The notes below the pieces were generated by a model. It did no database searches. It was given only the letters and a program-made list of their open reading frames with translations, and was not told where the DNA came from. Shown one piece after another: positions 1 through 6,516 of a stretch of DNA of 13,681 nucleotides. Each line of letters starts with the position of its first letter. Positions within the stretch are counted from its first letter, which is position 1. A program made the translations under genes and the position numbers. This DNA is from Nocardioides sp. (GTDB lineage: Bacteria; Actinomycetota; Actinomycetes; Propionibacteriales; Nocardioidaceae), in contig JAJPEO010000391.1 of NCBI GenBank assembly GCA_021166815.1, positions 1 through 13,681 of the forward strand, read 5' to 3'.

Positions 1-108
1 GAGGCCCGCCGTCGGATGCGGGCGATGCGGCGCACGATCGCCGACAACGACGTCGCCAAGTGGGCCAACTCCTTCCTCACCGCGCTCGCCGAGCCCGACG
101 AGGAGTGA
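1..108 (+). CDS. otsA: C-terminal end of trehalose-6-phosphate synthase (partial)
   Basis: An open frame enters from the left edge in frame with base 1 and ends at TGA 106-108, giving 35 residues. The arginine-rich helix (RRRMRAMRRTIADNDVAKW) followed by WANSFLTAL resembles the end of actinobacterial OtsA. That enzyme is a GT20 glycosyltransferase that makes trehalose-6-phosphate from a nucleotide-glucose donor and glucose-6-phosphate; its last helix reads roughly RMRxxRRxVxxxDVxxWAxxFL. All catalytic residues lie outside the window, so the call rests only on this tail. The gene converges on the minus-strand FMN/glutamate-synthase gene with just 3 nt between the stop codons, leaving no room for a terminator. 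Another protein with a similar amphipathic C-terminal helix cannot be excluded. Confidence 0.65.
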   Translation, partial: EARRRMRAMRRTIADNDVAKWANSFLTALAEPDEE

Positions 109-111
109 GCG

Positions 112-1650
112 TCACGCCTCGCCCTGGGCGAGCATGATCGCCTCGATCTCCTCGACCAGCCCCGGCCGCAGCCGCTGCCACGCGGGGTCGTAGCCGTAGA
201 CCTGCCCCAGCCCGGTGGCGATGCGCTGGCCGTCGAGGATGTCGATGTCGCGCGGCGAGATCAGCCCTGGGTGCACGACGCCGATCGCCTCGGTCACCTT
301 CATCAGGTCACGTCGCAGCGAGCGGATGTAGTTGGCGCACCGCTCGCTCTTCAGCGTCGGGTCCAGACCGCGGTGGAAGCGGGGGTCCTGGGTGGCGACC
401 CCCACCGGGCACCGGTCGGTGTGGCACTTCTGCGCCTGGATGCAACCGATCGAGAGCATGGCCTCCCGGCCGACGTTGACCATGTCGACGCCCAGTGCGA
501 ACGCCACGACCGCGTTCTCCGGGATGCCCAGCTTGCCGGCGCCGATGAAGACCACGTCGTCGGCCAGCCCGGCCTGCGCGAAGCGCCGGAAGACCTCGCT
601 GAAGCCCACGCGGAAGGGGTAGGCCACCGAGTCGGCGAAGATCAGGGGCGCCGCGCCCGTGCCGCCCTCGCCCCCGTCGACTGTCACGAAGTCGACACCG
701 CGGTCGCCCCGGGCCATCTGCTCGACGAGCTCGTCCCACATCGTCACGTTGCCGACAGCAGACTTGATGCCGACCGGCAGCCCGGTCTCCTGGGCGATCG
801 CCTCGACGAAGTCGAGCATCGAGTCGACGTCGGAGAACTCCGCGTGCCGGCTCGGCGACGCGCAGTCCTTGCCCTCCGGGATCCCGCGGATCTCCGCGAT
901 CTCGCGGCTCACCTTCGCCCCGGGCAGCAGCCCACCCAGGCCCGGCTTGGCCCCCTGGCTCAGCTTGATCTCGATGGCGCGCACGGGCGCGGACGCCACC
1001 ACGTCCTTGAGCCGCTGCATGTCGAAGCGCCCCTGCTCGTCACGGCAGCCGAAGTACGCCGTACCGATCTGGAGCACGAGGTCCGCCCCGTGGCGGTGGT
1101 GCGGCGAGAGGCCGCCCTCCCCGGTGTTGTGCAGGCACCCCACCGCTGCCGCCCCGCGGTTGATCGCCTCGATCGCGGGCCCCGAGAGCGACCCGAAGCT
1201 CATCGCCGAGATGTTGACCACCGAGGTGGGACGAAACGCCTTGGCACGACCGCGCGCCGCACCCAGGACCTTCGCGCACGGGATGACGATCTCCTCCTGG
1301 GCGTGGGGCATCGTCTTGGCCCCGGGACCGGTGAAGGTGCGGTGCTTGATGACCGGGTAGCCCTCGACCCGCTCCATGTCGTTGTCGGTGCCGAACCCGG
1401 AGTAGTTGTTGCGCAGCTTGGAGCTGGTGTAGATCCAGCTGCGCTGGTCGCGGCTGAACGGACGCTCCTCGTCGTTGCTGGTGACGATGTACTGGCGCAG
1501 CTCGGGGCCGACGCGCTCGAGCAGGTAGCGCCCGTGGCCGATCACCGGGTAGTTGCGCAAGATGGCGTGCTGCTTCTGGAGCAGGTCGTGCACGGCCGTC
1601 GCTGTCGCGGCGGCCGCGGTGCCGGCGAGGATCGGGTAGCGCCACTTCAT
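112..1650 (-). CDS. FMN-binding glutamate synthase-domain protein (GltB central-domain homologue)
   Basis: The 512-residue protein is a stand-alone version of the FMN/iron-sulfur synthase domain of glutamate synthase (GltB). Visible landmarks are a short hydrophobic N-terminus (about residues 5-22), NTGEGGLSPHH (175-185), the KLSQGAKPGLGG loop (229-240), VDGGEGGTGAAP (324-335) for FMN/substrate binding, and Cys403-x5-Cys409-x4-Cys414 in CIQAQKCHTDRCPVGVATQ, which matches the GltB [3Fe-4S] ligands. No amidotransferase domain or GXGXG C-terminal domain is present, so ammonia from glutamine hydrolysis would have to come from elsewhere, or the enzyme may do a different flavin-dependent reaction. 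The ATG at 1648-1650 has AGGAA (1659-1663) 8 nt upstream. It lies 51 nt downstream of the anti-sigma factor gene on the same strand, with a hairpin between them. Family assignment is firm; substrate is unknown. Confidence 0.9.
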   Translation of the reverse strand: MKWRYPILAGTAAAATATAVHDLLQKQHAILRNYPVIGHGRYLLERVGPELRQYIVTSNDEERPFSRDQRSWIYTSSKLRNNYSGFGTDNDMERVEGYPVIKHRTFTGPGAKTMPHAQEEIVIPCAKVLGAARGRAKAFRPTSVVNISAMSFGSLSGPAIEAINRGAAAVGCLHNTGEGGLSPHHRHGADLVLQIGTAYFGCRDEQGRFDMQRLKDVVASAPVRAIEIKLSQGAKPGLGGLLPGAKVSREIAEIRGIPEGKDCASPSRHAEFSDVDSMLDFVEAIAQETGLPVGIKSAVGNVTMWDELVEQMARGDRGVDFVTVDGGEGGTGAAPLIFADSVAYPFRVGFSEVFRRFAQAGLADDVVFIGAGKLGIPENAVVAFALGVDMVNVGREAMLSIGCIQAQKCHTDRCPVGVATQDPRFHRGLDPTLKSERCANYIRSLRRDLMKVTEAIGVVHPGLISPRDIDILDGQRIATGLGQVYGYDPAWQRLRPGLVEEIEAIMLAQGEA

Positions 1651-1685
1651 GCCATCTGTTCCTAGCCCCCGCGGGGCGCTTTGTC

Positions 1686-1703
1686 GAGGACGGGGTCGTC
1701 CTC
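1686..1703 (-). terminator. Hairpin overlapping the anti-sigma stop codon; possible terminator/attenuator
   Basis: A perfect 7-bp stem (GAGGACG / CGTCCTC) with a 4-nt loop spans 1686-1703 and includes part of the rskA-like stop codon (1702-1704). It lies between the anti-sigma gene and the glutamate-synthase-domain gene. No T-run follows in the minus direction (GACAAAGCG), so if it terminates it would do so without a U-tract, or it may only reduce read-through. Confidence 0.4.
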
Positions 1704-2421
1704 AGGCGAGCTCGCCGCGGGCCAGGCTCACCCCGGAGTGGGTGGGGTCCCCGTCGTCGGGCTCCTCGGAGATGTCGACGATGCGGTAGCCCTCGTCCAT
1801 CAGGCGGGCCGGCACGTCGAAGTCGCCGGACTCCCCGGAGGCCAGGAAACCCAGCGAGACCATGCGCTTGCCGTCGAGGTTGATCAGCCAGACCTCGAGC
1901 AGGCCCTCGCCACTGAGGTGGTCGGCGCGCACCCGGAGGGTGAGCACGTCGTCGGCCCCGGTCGACACCGCCTTGGCGACGCCCCGCTGCTGGGGGCCGT
2001 CGAGCTCGGCGAGGTCGGCGGCCATGACGACCTGGTCGGGGGCCGGCTCGTCACCGCCCTGGGGCAGGAGCGTGCCGAGCCCGAGCCCGACCACCAGCGC
2101 GGCCGCCGCCGCGACCAGCGTCGTCCACCACGGGACCCGCCGTCCGCGTCGTGCCGCGAGGGAGCTCACCTCGGCACGGTCCCCGGGCGCACCCGCGGGG
2201 TGCCGTGGCTCGGCGGCGATGGCCGCCAGGACGTTGCGCCGCACGTCGGCGGGCGGAGCCACCAGGGGCTCGAAGTCGTGGGCCAGGCCCAGGGTGCTCG
2301 CCAGGGCGTCGGCCAGGTCGGCGCAGTCGCGGCACCCGGCCACGTGCTCGACGAGCTCGGCAGGGGCCTCGTCACGGTCGAGCACCAGGCCCGCGAGCTC
2401 GTCGGGGTCAGCGTGCCGCAT
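1702..2421 (-). CDS. rskA: Membrane anti-sigma factor, RskA type (zinc-associated anti-sigma)
   Basis: The predicted 239-residue protein is a single-pass regulator that holds the adjacent sigma factor inactive at the membrane. The N-terminal cytoplasmic part has His26-x3-Cys30-x2-Cys33 (HVAGCRDC), the ZAS zinc-binding motif. One transmembrane helix follows at about residues 98-120 (WWTTLVAAAAALVVGLGLGTLL), then an extracytoplasmic domain (about 125-239) similar to the anti-sigma-K C-terminal domain, with LEVWLINLDGKRMVSLGFL. The start at 2419-2421 is chosen over an upstream frame extension because AGGAGG (2428-2433) sits 6 nt before it and the protein then begins at the ZAS domain. It overlaps the end of the sigma gene by 14 nt, so the two are translationally coupled. 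Release of the sigma factor probably involves regulated proteolysis, as in known RskA proteins (inferred). Confidence 0.88.
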   Translation of the reverse strand: MRHADPDELAGLVLDRDEAPAELVEHVAGCRDCADLADALASTLGLAHDFEPLVAPPADVRRNVLAAIAAEPRHPAGAPGDRAEVSSLAARRGRRVPWWTTLVAAAAALVVGLGLGTLLPQGGDEPAPDQVVMAADLAELDGPQQRGVAKAVSTGADDVLTLRVRADHLSGEGLLEVWLINLDGKRMVSLGFLASGESGDFDVPARLMDEGYRIVDISEEPDDGDPTHSGVSLARGELA

Positions 2422-3061
2422 CGCGCACCTCCTCGAGTCGTGCGTGGATGTGGGCCAGGCCGCGGCGGACGTGGCTCTTGACGGTGCCGAGGGGCAGGTC
2501 GAGCTCCTCGGCGATCTGGGCGTGGGTGAGGTCGCGCCAGAACGCGAGCCGCACGATCGCACCGCGCGGGTCGGGCAGCTCCTCGACGAGCTGGCGCACC
2601 ACCAGCGCGTCCACGAGTCGGCCGTCCTCGGCCTCGGCCACCTCGGGCTCGACGACCAGGGTGACGGCCTCCACCCGGCGCGCGTCCCGGGCCCGCTCGG
2701 CGCGGCGGTCGGCGACCTTGTTGCGGGCGATGCCGAGCAGCCACGCCGGGAACGTCGTCACCGACGGCGTGAAGGTGTGCCGGCTGTTCCAGGCCGCGAT
2801 GAAGACCTGCTGGGTGACGTCCTGGGCGTCGTGGTCGTCGCCGAGCGCCCGCAGCGCGTAGGTGTGCACCAGCGCCGACCACCTGTCGTAGATCTCCGCG
2901 ACGCACGACCCGTCGCCCTCCGCGAGCCGGCGGGCCAGGTCGAGCACCTCGGCCCCGCCCTGGCGGTCGTCGCGCGCGCTCGTGCGCGCCGGCGGCACCG
3001 CACTCCCAGTCACCGCACCACCGTAGCGAAGACGCGCACGCGGGAGGGCCACCGAAGTCAT
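2408..3061 (-). CDS. sigK: ECF RNA polymerase sigma factor, SigK-like
   Basis: The 217-residue protein has sigma region 2 at about 52-122 (VAEIYDRWSALVHTYALRALGD, DAQDVTQQVFIAAW, FPAWLLGIARNKVADRRR-type segment) and region 4 at about 155-205 with the helix-turn-helix LTHAQIAEELDLPLGTVKSHVRRGL (178-202). There is no region 1.1 or 3, as expected for group IV (ECF) factors. The start at 3059-3061 is supported by GGGAGGG (3067-3073) 5 nt upstream; an internal GTG at 3011-3013 has no comparable ribosome site. The first 40 residues are low in recognisable structure. It is followed by an overlapping ZAS/RskA anti-sigma gene and preceded by a fasciclin-domain gene, the same partner types as mycobacterial SigK, which is why the SigK subtype is proposed. 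The ECF call is certain; the SigK label is an inference from sequence and context. Confidence 0.88.
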   Translation of the reverse strand: MTSVALPRARLRYGGAVTGSAVPPARTSARDDRQGGAEVLDLARRLAEGDGSCVAEIYDRWSALVHTYALRALGDDHDAQDVTQQVFIAAWNSRHTFTPSVTTFPAWLLGIARNKVADRRAERARDARRVEAVTLVVEPEVAEAEDGRLVDALVVRQLVEELPDPRGAIVRLAFWRDLTHAQIAEELDLPLGTVKSHVRRGLAHIHARLEEVRDAAR

Positions 3062-3090
3062 GGCAGCCCTCCCGGATGTGTGGGACGGTG

Positions 3091-3112
3091 ACGGCGTCGC
3101 GGCGTACGCCGT
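3091..3112 (-). other. Palindrome/hairpin between fasciclin and sigma genes
   Basis: A perfect 12-bp palindrome (CGGCGTACGCCG, 3100-3111) lies in the 62-nt gap between the fasciclin stop and the sigma start. An alternative pairing joins ACGGCG (3091-3096) to CGCCGT (3107-3112). It could be an operator for the sigma gene or an attenuator that makes fasciclin mRNA more abundant than sigma mRNA. There is no T-run. Function is not established. Confidence 0.3.
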
Positions 3113-3123
3113 GCCCGTGTCGG

Positions 3124-3759
3124 TCAGAGGTCGACCGGCCGCAGCACGCGGTCGATGCCGTGCGCGACCTGCTTGTTGCCCTTGTTGAGGTCGATGGCCC
3201 GGAGCACGACGTGCGGGTTGCGGTCGTTGCGGTCGCGGTCGATCAGCCGGATCTGCAGCGGGTGCTTGCGGACCTTGACCGTGATCGGGAGGCCGGCCGC
3301 CGTGGTGACAGCCACGCCGTCGGCGCGGAGGACCTTGCCGCTGGTCAGGGTCTTGCCGGGGACCACGTGGTAGAGCAGCACCTGCTCGATGGTGTCCACA
3401 CCGGCGACGCCGACGAGGGTGTTGAAGATCCTCTTCTCGCGCCAGATGGTCTTGCCGGTGAGGTCCTTGACGAGCAGGCGGAAGGCCCGGTCGGTGGGGG
3501 CGAACACCGTCGCCCGCTTGGTCCCGTCGGCGAGGATCCCGACCGGGCTGTCAGGCTTGGCGGCCAGGACGGCCAGCGCCGCCTCGGTCACGATGTCGAA
3601 GTCCTTGGCGTTGCGGTCGAACGTGTTGCCGTCGGAGGTCAGCACCTGGGCGAGGCTGCGCTCACCGGGGGCGGCGTGCGCGGAGGCGGTGGCCACGGGG
3701 GCGACGGCCGTGAGGGCGAGGGCGAGCGCGGAGACTGCGGTGATGGAACGTACGGACAT
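3124..3759 (-). CDS. Secreted fasciclin-domain protein (MPT70-like)
   Basis: The 211-residue protein starts with a Sec signal peptide (MSVRSITAVSALALALTAVA, then PVATASAHA) with likely cleavage after Ala29 (AHA|AP). There is no lipobox cysteine, so it should be released or cell-wall associated rather than lipid-anchored. One fasciclin (FAS1) domain fills the mature part: the H1 motif ATVFAPTDRAF (83-93), the H2 motif YHVVPG (130-135) and the terminal HGIDRVLRP (200-208). FAS1 domains mediate adhesion or ligand binding at the cell surface. The ATG at 3757-3759 has AAGGAA (3767-3772) 7 nt upstream and begins exactly at the signal peptide; a longer frame from 3801 would put 14 extra residues before it and has no support. 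It is the first gene of the minus-strand block with the SigK-like factor 62 nt downstream. Its exact ligand cannot be told. Confidence 0.9.
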   Translation of the reverse strand: MSVRSITAVSALALALTAVAPVATASAHAAPGERSLAQVLTSDGNTFDRNAKDFDIVTEAALAVLAAKPDSPVGILADGTKRATVFAPTDRAFRLLVKDLTGKTIWREKRIFNTLVGVAGVDTIEQVLLYHVVPGKTLTSGKVLRADGVAVTTAAGLPITVKVRKHPLQIRLIDRDRNDRNPHVVLRAIDLNKGNKQVAHGIDRVLRPVDL

Positions 3760-3822
3760 CGGTCGATTCCTTCGGATCAGGGGCGCTGGCGCGCCGTTCA
3801 CCCCCTTCTCCCCCGGTGCCCC

Positions 3823-3834
3823 GCATCTGGATGC
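3823..3834. promoter_or_regulatory. Short inverted repeat in the fasciclin/hydrolase divergent intergenic region
   Basis: GCATC-TG-GATGC is a 12-bp inverted repeat within the 113-bp region (3760-3872) between divergent genes. Read on the minus strand it contains CATCC, which resembles the -35 element reported for mycobacterial SigK promoters, but I do not see a matching -10 element at a suitable distance. It may be an operator, part of a sigma-dependent promoter, or chance. Confidence 0.25.
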
Positions 3835-3859
3835 ACCCGGCCGAAGATTTCTCGAGGAC

Positions 3860-3865
3860 TAGATT
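3860..3865 (+). promoter_or_regulatory. -10 box for a likely leaderless hydrolase transcript
   Basis: TAGATT fits the actinobacterial -10 pattern TANNNT and ends 7 nt before the ATG at 3873, the spacing expected if transcription starts at or next to the A of the start codon. No strong Shine-Dalgarno sequence is placed correctly for this gene, and no clear -35 is visible. Confidence 0.55.
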
Positions 3866-3872
3866 TCAGGGC

Positions 3873-5147
3873 ATGGACCTCATCCCGAAGCCCGACCAGG
3901 TGCTGGCGGCGGCCGGCAACGTCGCGCAGACCCTGCTCTACGGAGGACTCGCCGACCTGCGGCCGATGCCCCGGACCCTCATCGACGAGGGTGAGCTCCG
4001 CGAGGTCTACCACTACCGTCCCGGCCCCGTGCGCGACGAGGCCAGCGACCCGGTCCTGCTCGTGACGCCCCTGGCCGCGCCGGCCATCTGCTTCGACCTG
4101 CGCCGCGACTGCTCACTGGTCGAGCACCTGGTCACGCAGGGGCGGCGCACCTACCTCGTGGAGTACGGGCAGGTGTCGTTCCGCAACCGGTCGCTGGGCA
4201 TGGAGCACTGGGTCGACGAGGTCCTGCCGAAGGCGATCCAGGCCGTCCACGAGCACTCCGGCGGACGGCCGGTCCACCTCGTGGGCTGGAGCCTCGGCGG
4301 CATCTTCACCCTGCTCACCGCAGCCGACCGCCCCGACCTCCCGATCGCGTCGCTCACCGTGGTCGGCTCCCCCGTCGACGTGCGCAAGGTGCCCCTGATG
4401 GCTCCCGTACGGCCCCTGCTCAACCTCACCCAGGGCCGCGGCGCGATCACGCGGGCCTACCGGGCGCTCGGCGGCATCCCCACGCCGCTGGTGAGCTGGG
4501 CGTTCACCGCCGCCTCGGCGCAGAAGGTCGTCACCAAGCCGCTGGCGATCCTGACCCACCTCGACGACGCCGACTTCCTCGCCCAGCTCGAGGCCGTGGA
4601 CCGGTTCATGGACAACATGATCGCCTACCCAGGGCGCACGTTCGGGCAGCTCTACCACCGCTTCATCAAGGGCAACGCCCTCGCCCGCGGCCGCATGGAG
4701 CTGGGTGACCGCACCATCGAGCTGGGCGACATCGAGGTCCCCGTCCTCGTCTTCGCCGGCAACACCGACGGCATCGCCCCCATCGCCGCGGTGAGGGCCG
4801 TCGTCCCGCTGCTCACCGGAGCCGAGGAGGTCGCCTTCGAGATCGTGCCGGGCGGCCACCTCGGCATGCTCACCGGCCGCGCCGCACGCGGGACCACGTG
4901 GAAGGCCATCGACGAGTGGGTCACCCGCTGGTCGGGTCGCGCACAGCCGGTGGCGAAGAAGGCGGCCGCGAAGAAGGCAGGCACGAAGAAGGCCGCTGCC
5001 AGGAAGGCGCCGGCGAAGAAGGCCGCCACCAAGAAGGCGGCACCCGCCAGGAAGGCAGCGACCCCGAAGGCGTCCCCCGAGTCGATCGGCGTGAACCCCA
5101 AGCGGCGCTACTCCTCGGCCGGATCACGCGCCCTCAACCAGCGCTGA
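3873..5147 (+). CDS. PhaC/lipase-like alpha/beta hydrolase with Lys/Ala-rich (PAKKA-type) C-terminal tail
   Basis: The 424-residue protein has an alpha/beta-hydrolase core (about 1-355) of the polyhydroxyalkanoate-synthase-like class: LLVTPLAAPAICFDLRRDCSLVEHL, the nucleophile elbow GWSLGG with Ser140, Asp299 in GNTDGIAP and His329 in PGGHLGML. The triad order and spacing look like PhaC, but the nucleophile is Ser where true PHA synthases have Cys, so an esterase, lipase or depolymerase role is more likely than polymer synthesis. The core also recalls the lipase part of mycobacterial Rv1683 (from memory). Residues 362-400 are a tandem five-residue repeat, [KR]KAxx, followed by a basic end (PKRRYSSAGSRALNQR). 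The start at 3873 is chosen because a -10 box lies 7 nt before it; an in-frame ATG at 3816 would run through the promoter. The transporter gene begins 16 nt downstream. Confidence 0.8.
   Translation: MDLIPKPDQVLAAAGNVAQTLLYGGLADLRPMPRTLIDEGELREVYHYRPGPVRDEASDPVLLVTPLAAPAICFDLRRDCSLVEHLVTQGRRTYLVEYGQVSFRNRSLGMEHWVDEVLPKAIQAVHEHSGGRPVHLVGWSLGGIFTLLTAADRPDLPIASLTVVGSPVDVRKVPLMAPVRPLLNLTQGRGAITRAYRALGGIPTPLVSWAFTAASAQKVVTKPLAILTHLDDADFLAQLEAVDRFMDNMIAYPGRTFGQLYHRFIKGNALARGRMELGDRTIELGDIEVPVLVFAGNTDGIAPIAAVRAVVPLLTGAEEVAFEIVPGGHLGMLTGRAARGTTWKAIDEWVTRWSGRAQPVAKKAAAKKAGTKKAAARKAPAKKAATKKAAPARKAATPKASPESIGVNPKRRYSSAGSRALNQR
4956..5072 (+). repeat. Tandem [KR]KAxx pentapeptide repeat coding region
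   Basis: Eight [KR/P]KA units begin at residues 362, 367, 372, 377, 382, 387, 393 and 398 of the hydrolase, mostly at a period of five residues (15 nt). The DNA is rich in aagaaggc-like units. The encoded tail is strongly basic, lacks acidic residues, and resembles histone-H1-like tails of HupB and the PAKKA tails of PhaM/PhaF proteins that bind DNA. Confidence 0.85.
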
Positions 5148-5151
5148 CCCC

Positions 5152-5157
5152 TAGAGT
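5152..5157 (+). promoter_or_regulatory. -10 box for a possible leaderless transporter transcript
   Basis: TAGAGT (TANNNT) lies in the 16-nt gap after the hydrolase stop and ends 6 nt before the ATG at 5164. No Shine-Dalgarno sequence is seen in this gap, so a leaderless mRNA from this box, or read-through from the hydrolase gene, must supply translation. Confidence 0.5.
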
Positions 5158-5163
5158 CCCGTC

Positions 5164-6516
5164 ATGGACCAGCCTGCGGGAACTGCGACGACACTGCCCC
5201 GCGGGGTGCGGTTCGGCTACGGATCGGGGTCGGTGGCCACCGGCGCCTTCGGGACGATCCCGGGGCTGATGCTGCTGCCGTACCTCACCGACGAGCTGGG
5301 CATCGCCGCGCTGTGGGCCGGCTTCGTGGTCTTCGTGCCGAAGGCCTGGGACGTGATTCTCAACCCGGTCGCGGGACGCATCAGCGACCGCACCGTCGAC
5401 CCGGCCGGGCCTCGCCGGCCGTGGCTGCTGCGGGCCGGGATCATGCTGGCGGGGGCGTTCGCGCTGATCTTCGCCGGACCCGACATGGACAGCGCGTGGC
5501 TGGACACCGCCTGGGTGCTGGTGTTCTTCCTGCTGGCGGCGACCGCCTACGCCTTCTTCCAGGTGCCCTACGTCGCCATGCCGGCGGAGATGACCTCCTC
5601 CTACGACGAGCGCACGCGATTGATGACGTGGCGGGTCGCGATCCTGGCGTTCACGATCATGCTCGCCGGGGCGACCGCGCCGGTGATCCGCGACGCCGTC
5701 GGCGGGCGGGACGGCTATCGGGTGATGGGCGTCGCCATGGCGGTGCTGATCCTCCTGGGCGCGGTGAGCGCCTGGTGGGGCACCCGCCGTGCGCCCATCG
5801 GGTCGGTGGCCCCGGGGGCGGGGTCCCTCGTCGAGCAGCTGCGCATCGTCGCGCGCGCACACGACTTCCGGATGCTGCTGACCACGTTCGTCGTCCAGGC
5901 CCTGGCGACCGGCGCGATGCTCGCGGGCGTGGCGTACGTCGCCTCCGACCTGCTGGGCAGCACGGCCGCGGCGACGATCCTGTTCGTCTGCTTCGTGGGC
6001 CCGGCCCTGGTGCTGACGCCGCTGTGGGCACGCTGGGGCGAGCGGGTCGGCAAGAAGCAGGGGTACGTCGCCGCCTCGCTGGTCCTGGCCGCGGGGGCGG
6101 CGCTGGCGGTGCTGGCGCGCGGCGGCAACGACACGTGGACCTACGTGGCTACCGGGTTGGTGGGCGTGGGCTACTCCGGGTGCCAGGTGTTCCCGATGGC
6201 GATGCTGCCCGACGCAGCGGCCGTCGACGCGGCCCGCAGCGGGGAGAACCGGGTCGGCGTCTACACCGGCGTGTGGACCGCCGCCGAGACGCTCGGCCTG
6301 GCGCTGGGCCCGGCGCTCTACGCGCTGGTGCTGTCCCTCGGTGGCTACCTCTCCAGCGAGGGCCAGGACCTCACCCAGCCCGACTCGGCACTCACCGCGA
6401 TCGCCATCGGGTTCTCCGTCGTCCCCGCTGTCCTCGTGCTGGCCAGCCTGTGGTGGCTGCGCCGCTACACCCTCGACGCGGCCGAGGTGGCCGCTGCGGA
6501 AGGAGTCCTCCCGTGA
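5164..6516 (+). CDS. MFS transporter, GPH (MFS_2) cation-symporter family
   Basis: The 450-residue protein is a twelve-helix-type permease. The signature after helix 2, KAWDVILNPVAGRISDRT (about 60-77) followed by GPRRPWLL, and PYVAMPAEMTSSYDERTRLMTWR after helix 4, match the glycoside-pentoside-hexuronide:cation symporter family (MelB type), which typically imports sugars, glycosides or sulfonated/organic solutes with Na+ or H+. Asp63 and Asn67 lie where MelB has its cation-binding Asp/Asn residues; I infer cation coupling from this. Hydrophobic segments alternate with short charged loops over the full length and no truncation is seen. The stop overlaps the next gene (PLP enzyme) by 4 nt, so a common substrate or product is likely. 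The substrate cannot be deduced. Confidence 0.88.
   Translation: MDQPAGTATTLPRGVRFGYGSGSVATGAFGTIPGLMLLPYLTDELGIAALWAGFVVFVPKAWDVILNPVAGRISDRTVDPAGPRRPWLLRAGIMLAGAFALIFAGPDMDSAWLDTAWVLVFFLLAATAYAFFQVPYVAMPAEMTSSYDERTRLMTWRVAILAFTIMLAGATAPVIRDAVGGRDGYRVMGVAMAVLILLGAVSAWWGTRRAPIGSVAPGAGSLVEQLRIVARAHDFRMLLTTFVVQALATGAMLAGVAYVASDLLGSTAAATILFVCFVGPALVLTPLWARWGERVGKKQGYVAASLVLAAGAALAVLARGGNDTWTYVATGLVGVGYSGCQVFPMAMLPDAAAVDAARSGENRVGVYTGVWTAAETLGLALGPALYALVLSLGGYLSSEGQDLTQPDSALTAIAIGFSVVPAVLVLASLWWLRRYTLDAAEVAAAEGVLP

Noticed and set aside
271..1665. 464-codon plus-strand open frame opposite the glutamate-synthase-domain gene.
   Set aside because: The Asp/Arg/Val/His-rich composition without motifs marks it as a shadow of the conserved minus-strand gene.
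3780..3872. A SigK-type promoter (-35 CATCC, -10 CGAAT-like) for the fasciclin gene.
   Set aside because: CATCC is present on the minus strand at 3823-3834 but no convincing -10 lies 16-18 nt downstream; the nearby CCGAAGGAATC overlaps the ribosome site. Not claimed as a promoter.
4956..5072. CRISPR or mobile-element explanation for the repetitive stretch.
   Set aside because: The 15-nt periodicity is in frame and encodes [KR]KAxx units of a protein tail; there are no spacers, terminal repeats or target duplications.
3873..5147. Calling the hydrolase a true polyhydroxyalkanoate synthase (PhaC).
   Set aside because: The nucleophile elbow is G-W-S-L-G with Ser, whereas PHA synthases need Cys at this position, and no other pha gene is nearby.
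5313..6512. Upstream 400-codon extension of the PLP lyase frame, read through the transporter gene.
   Set aside because: The extension is compositionally Arg/Gly/Ala-rich without motifs, while the transporter frame is clearly real. The lyase starts at GTG 6513 with a good ribosome site.
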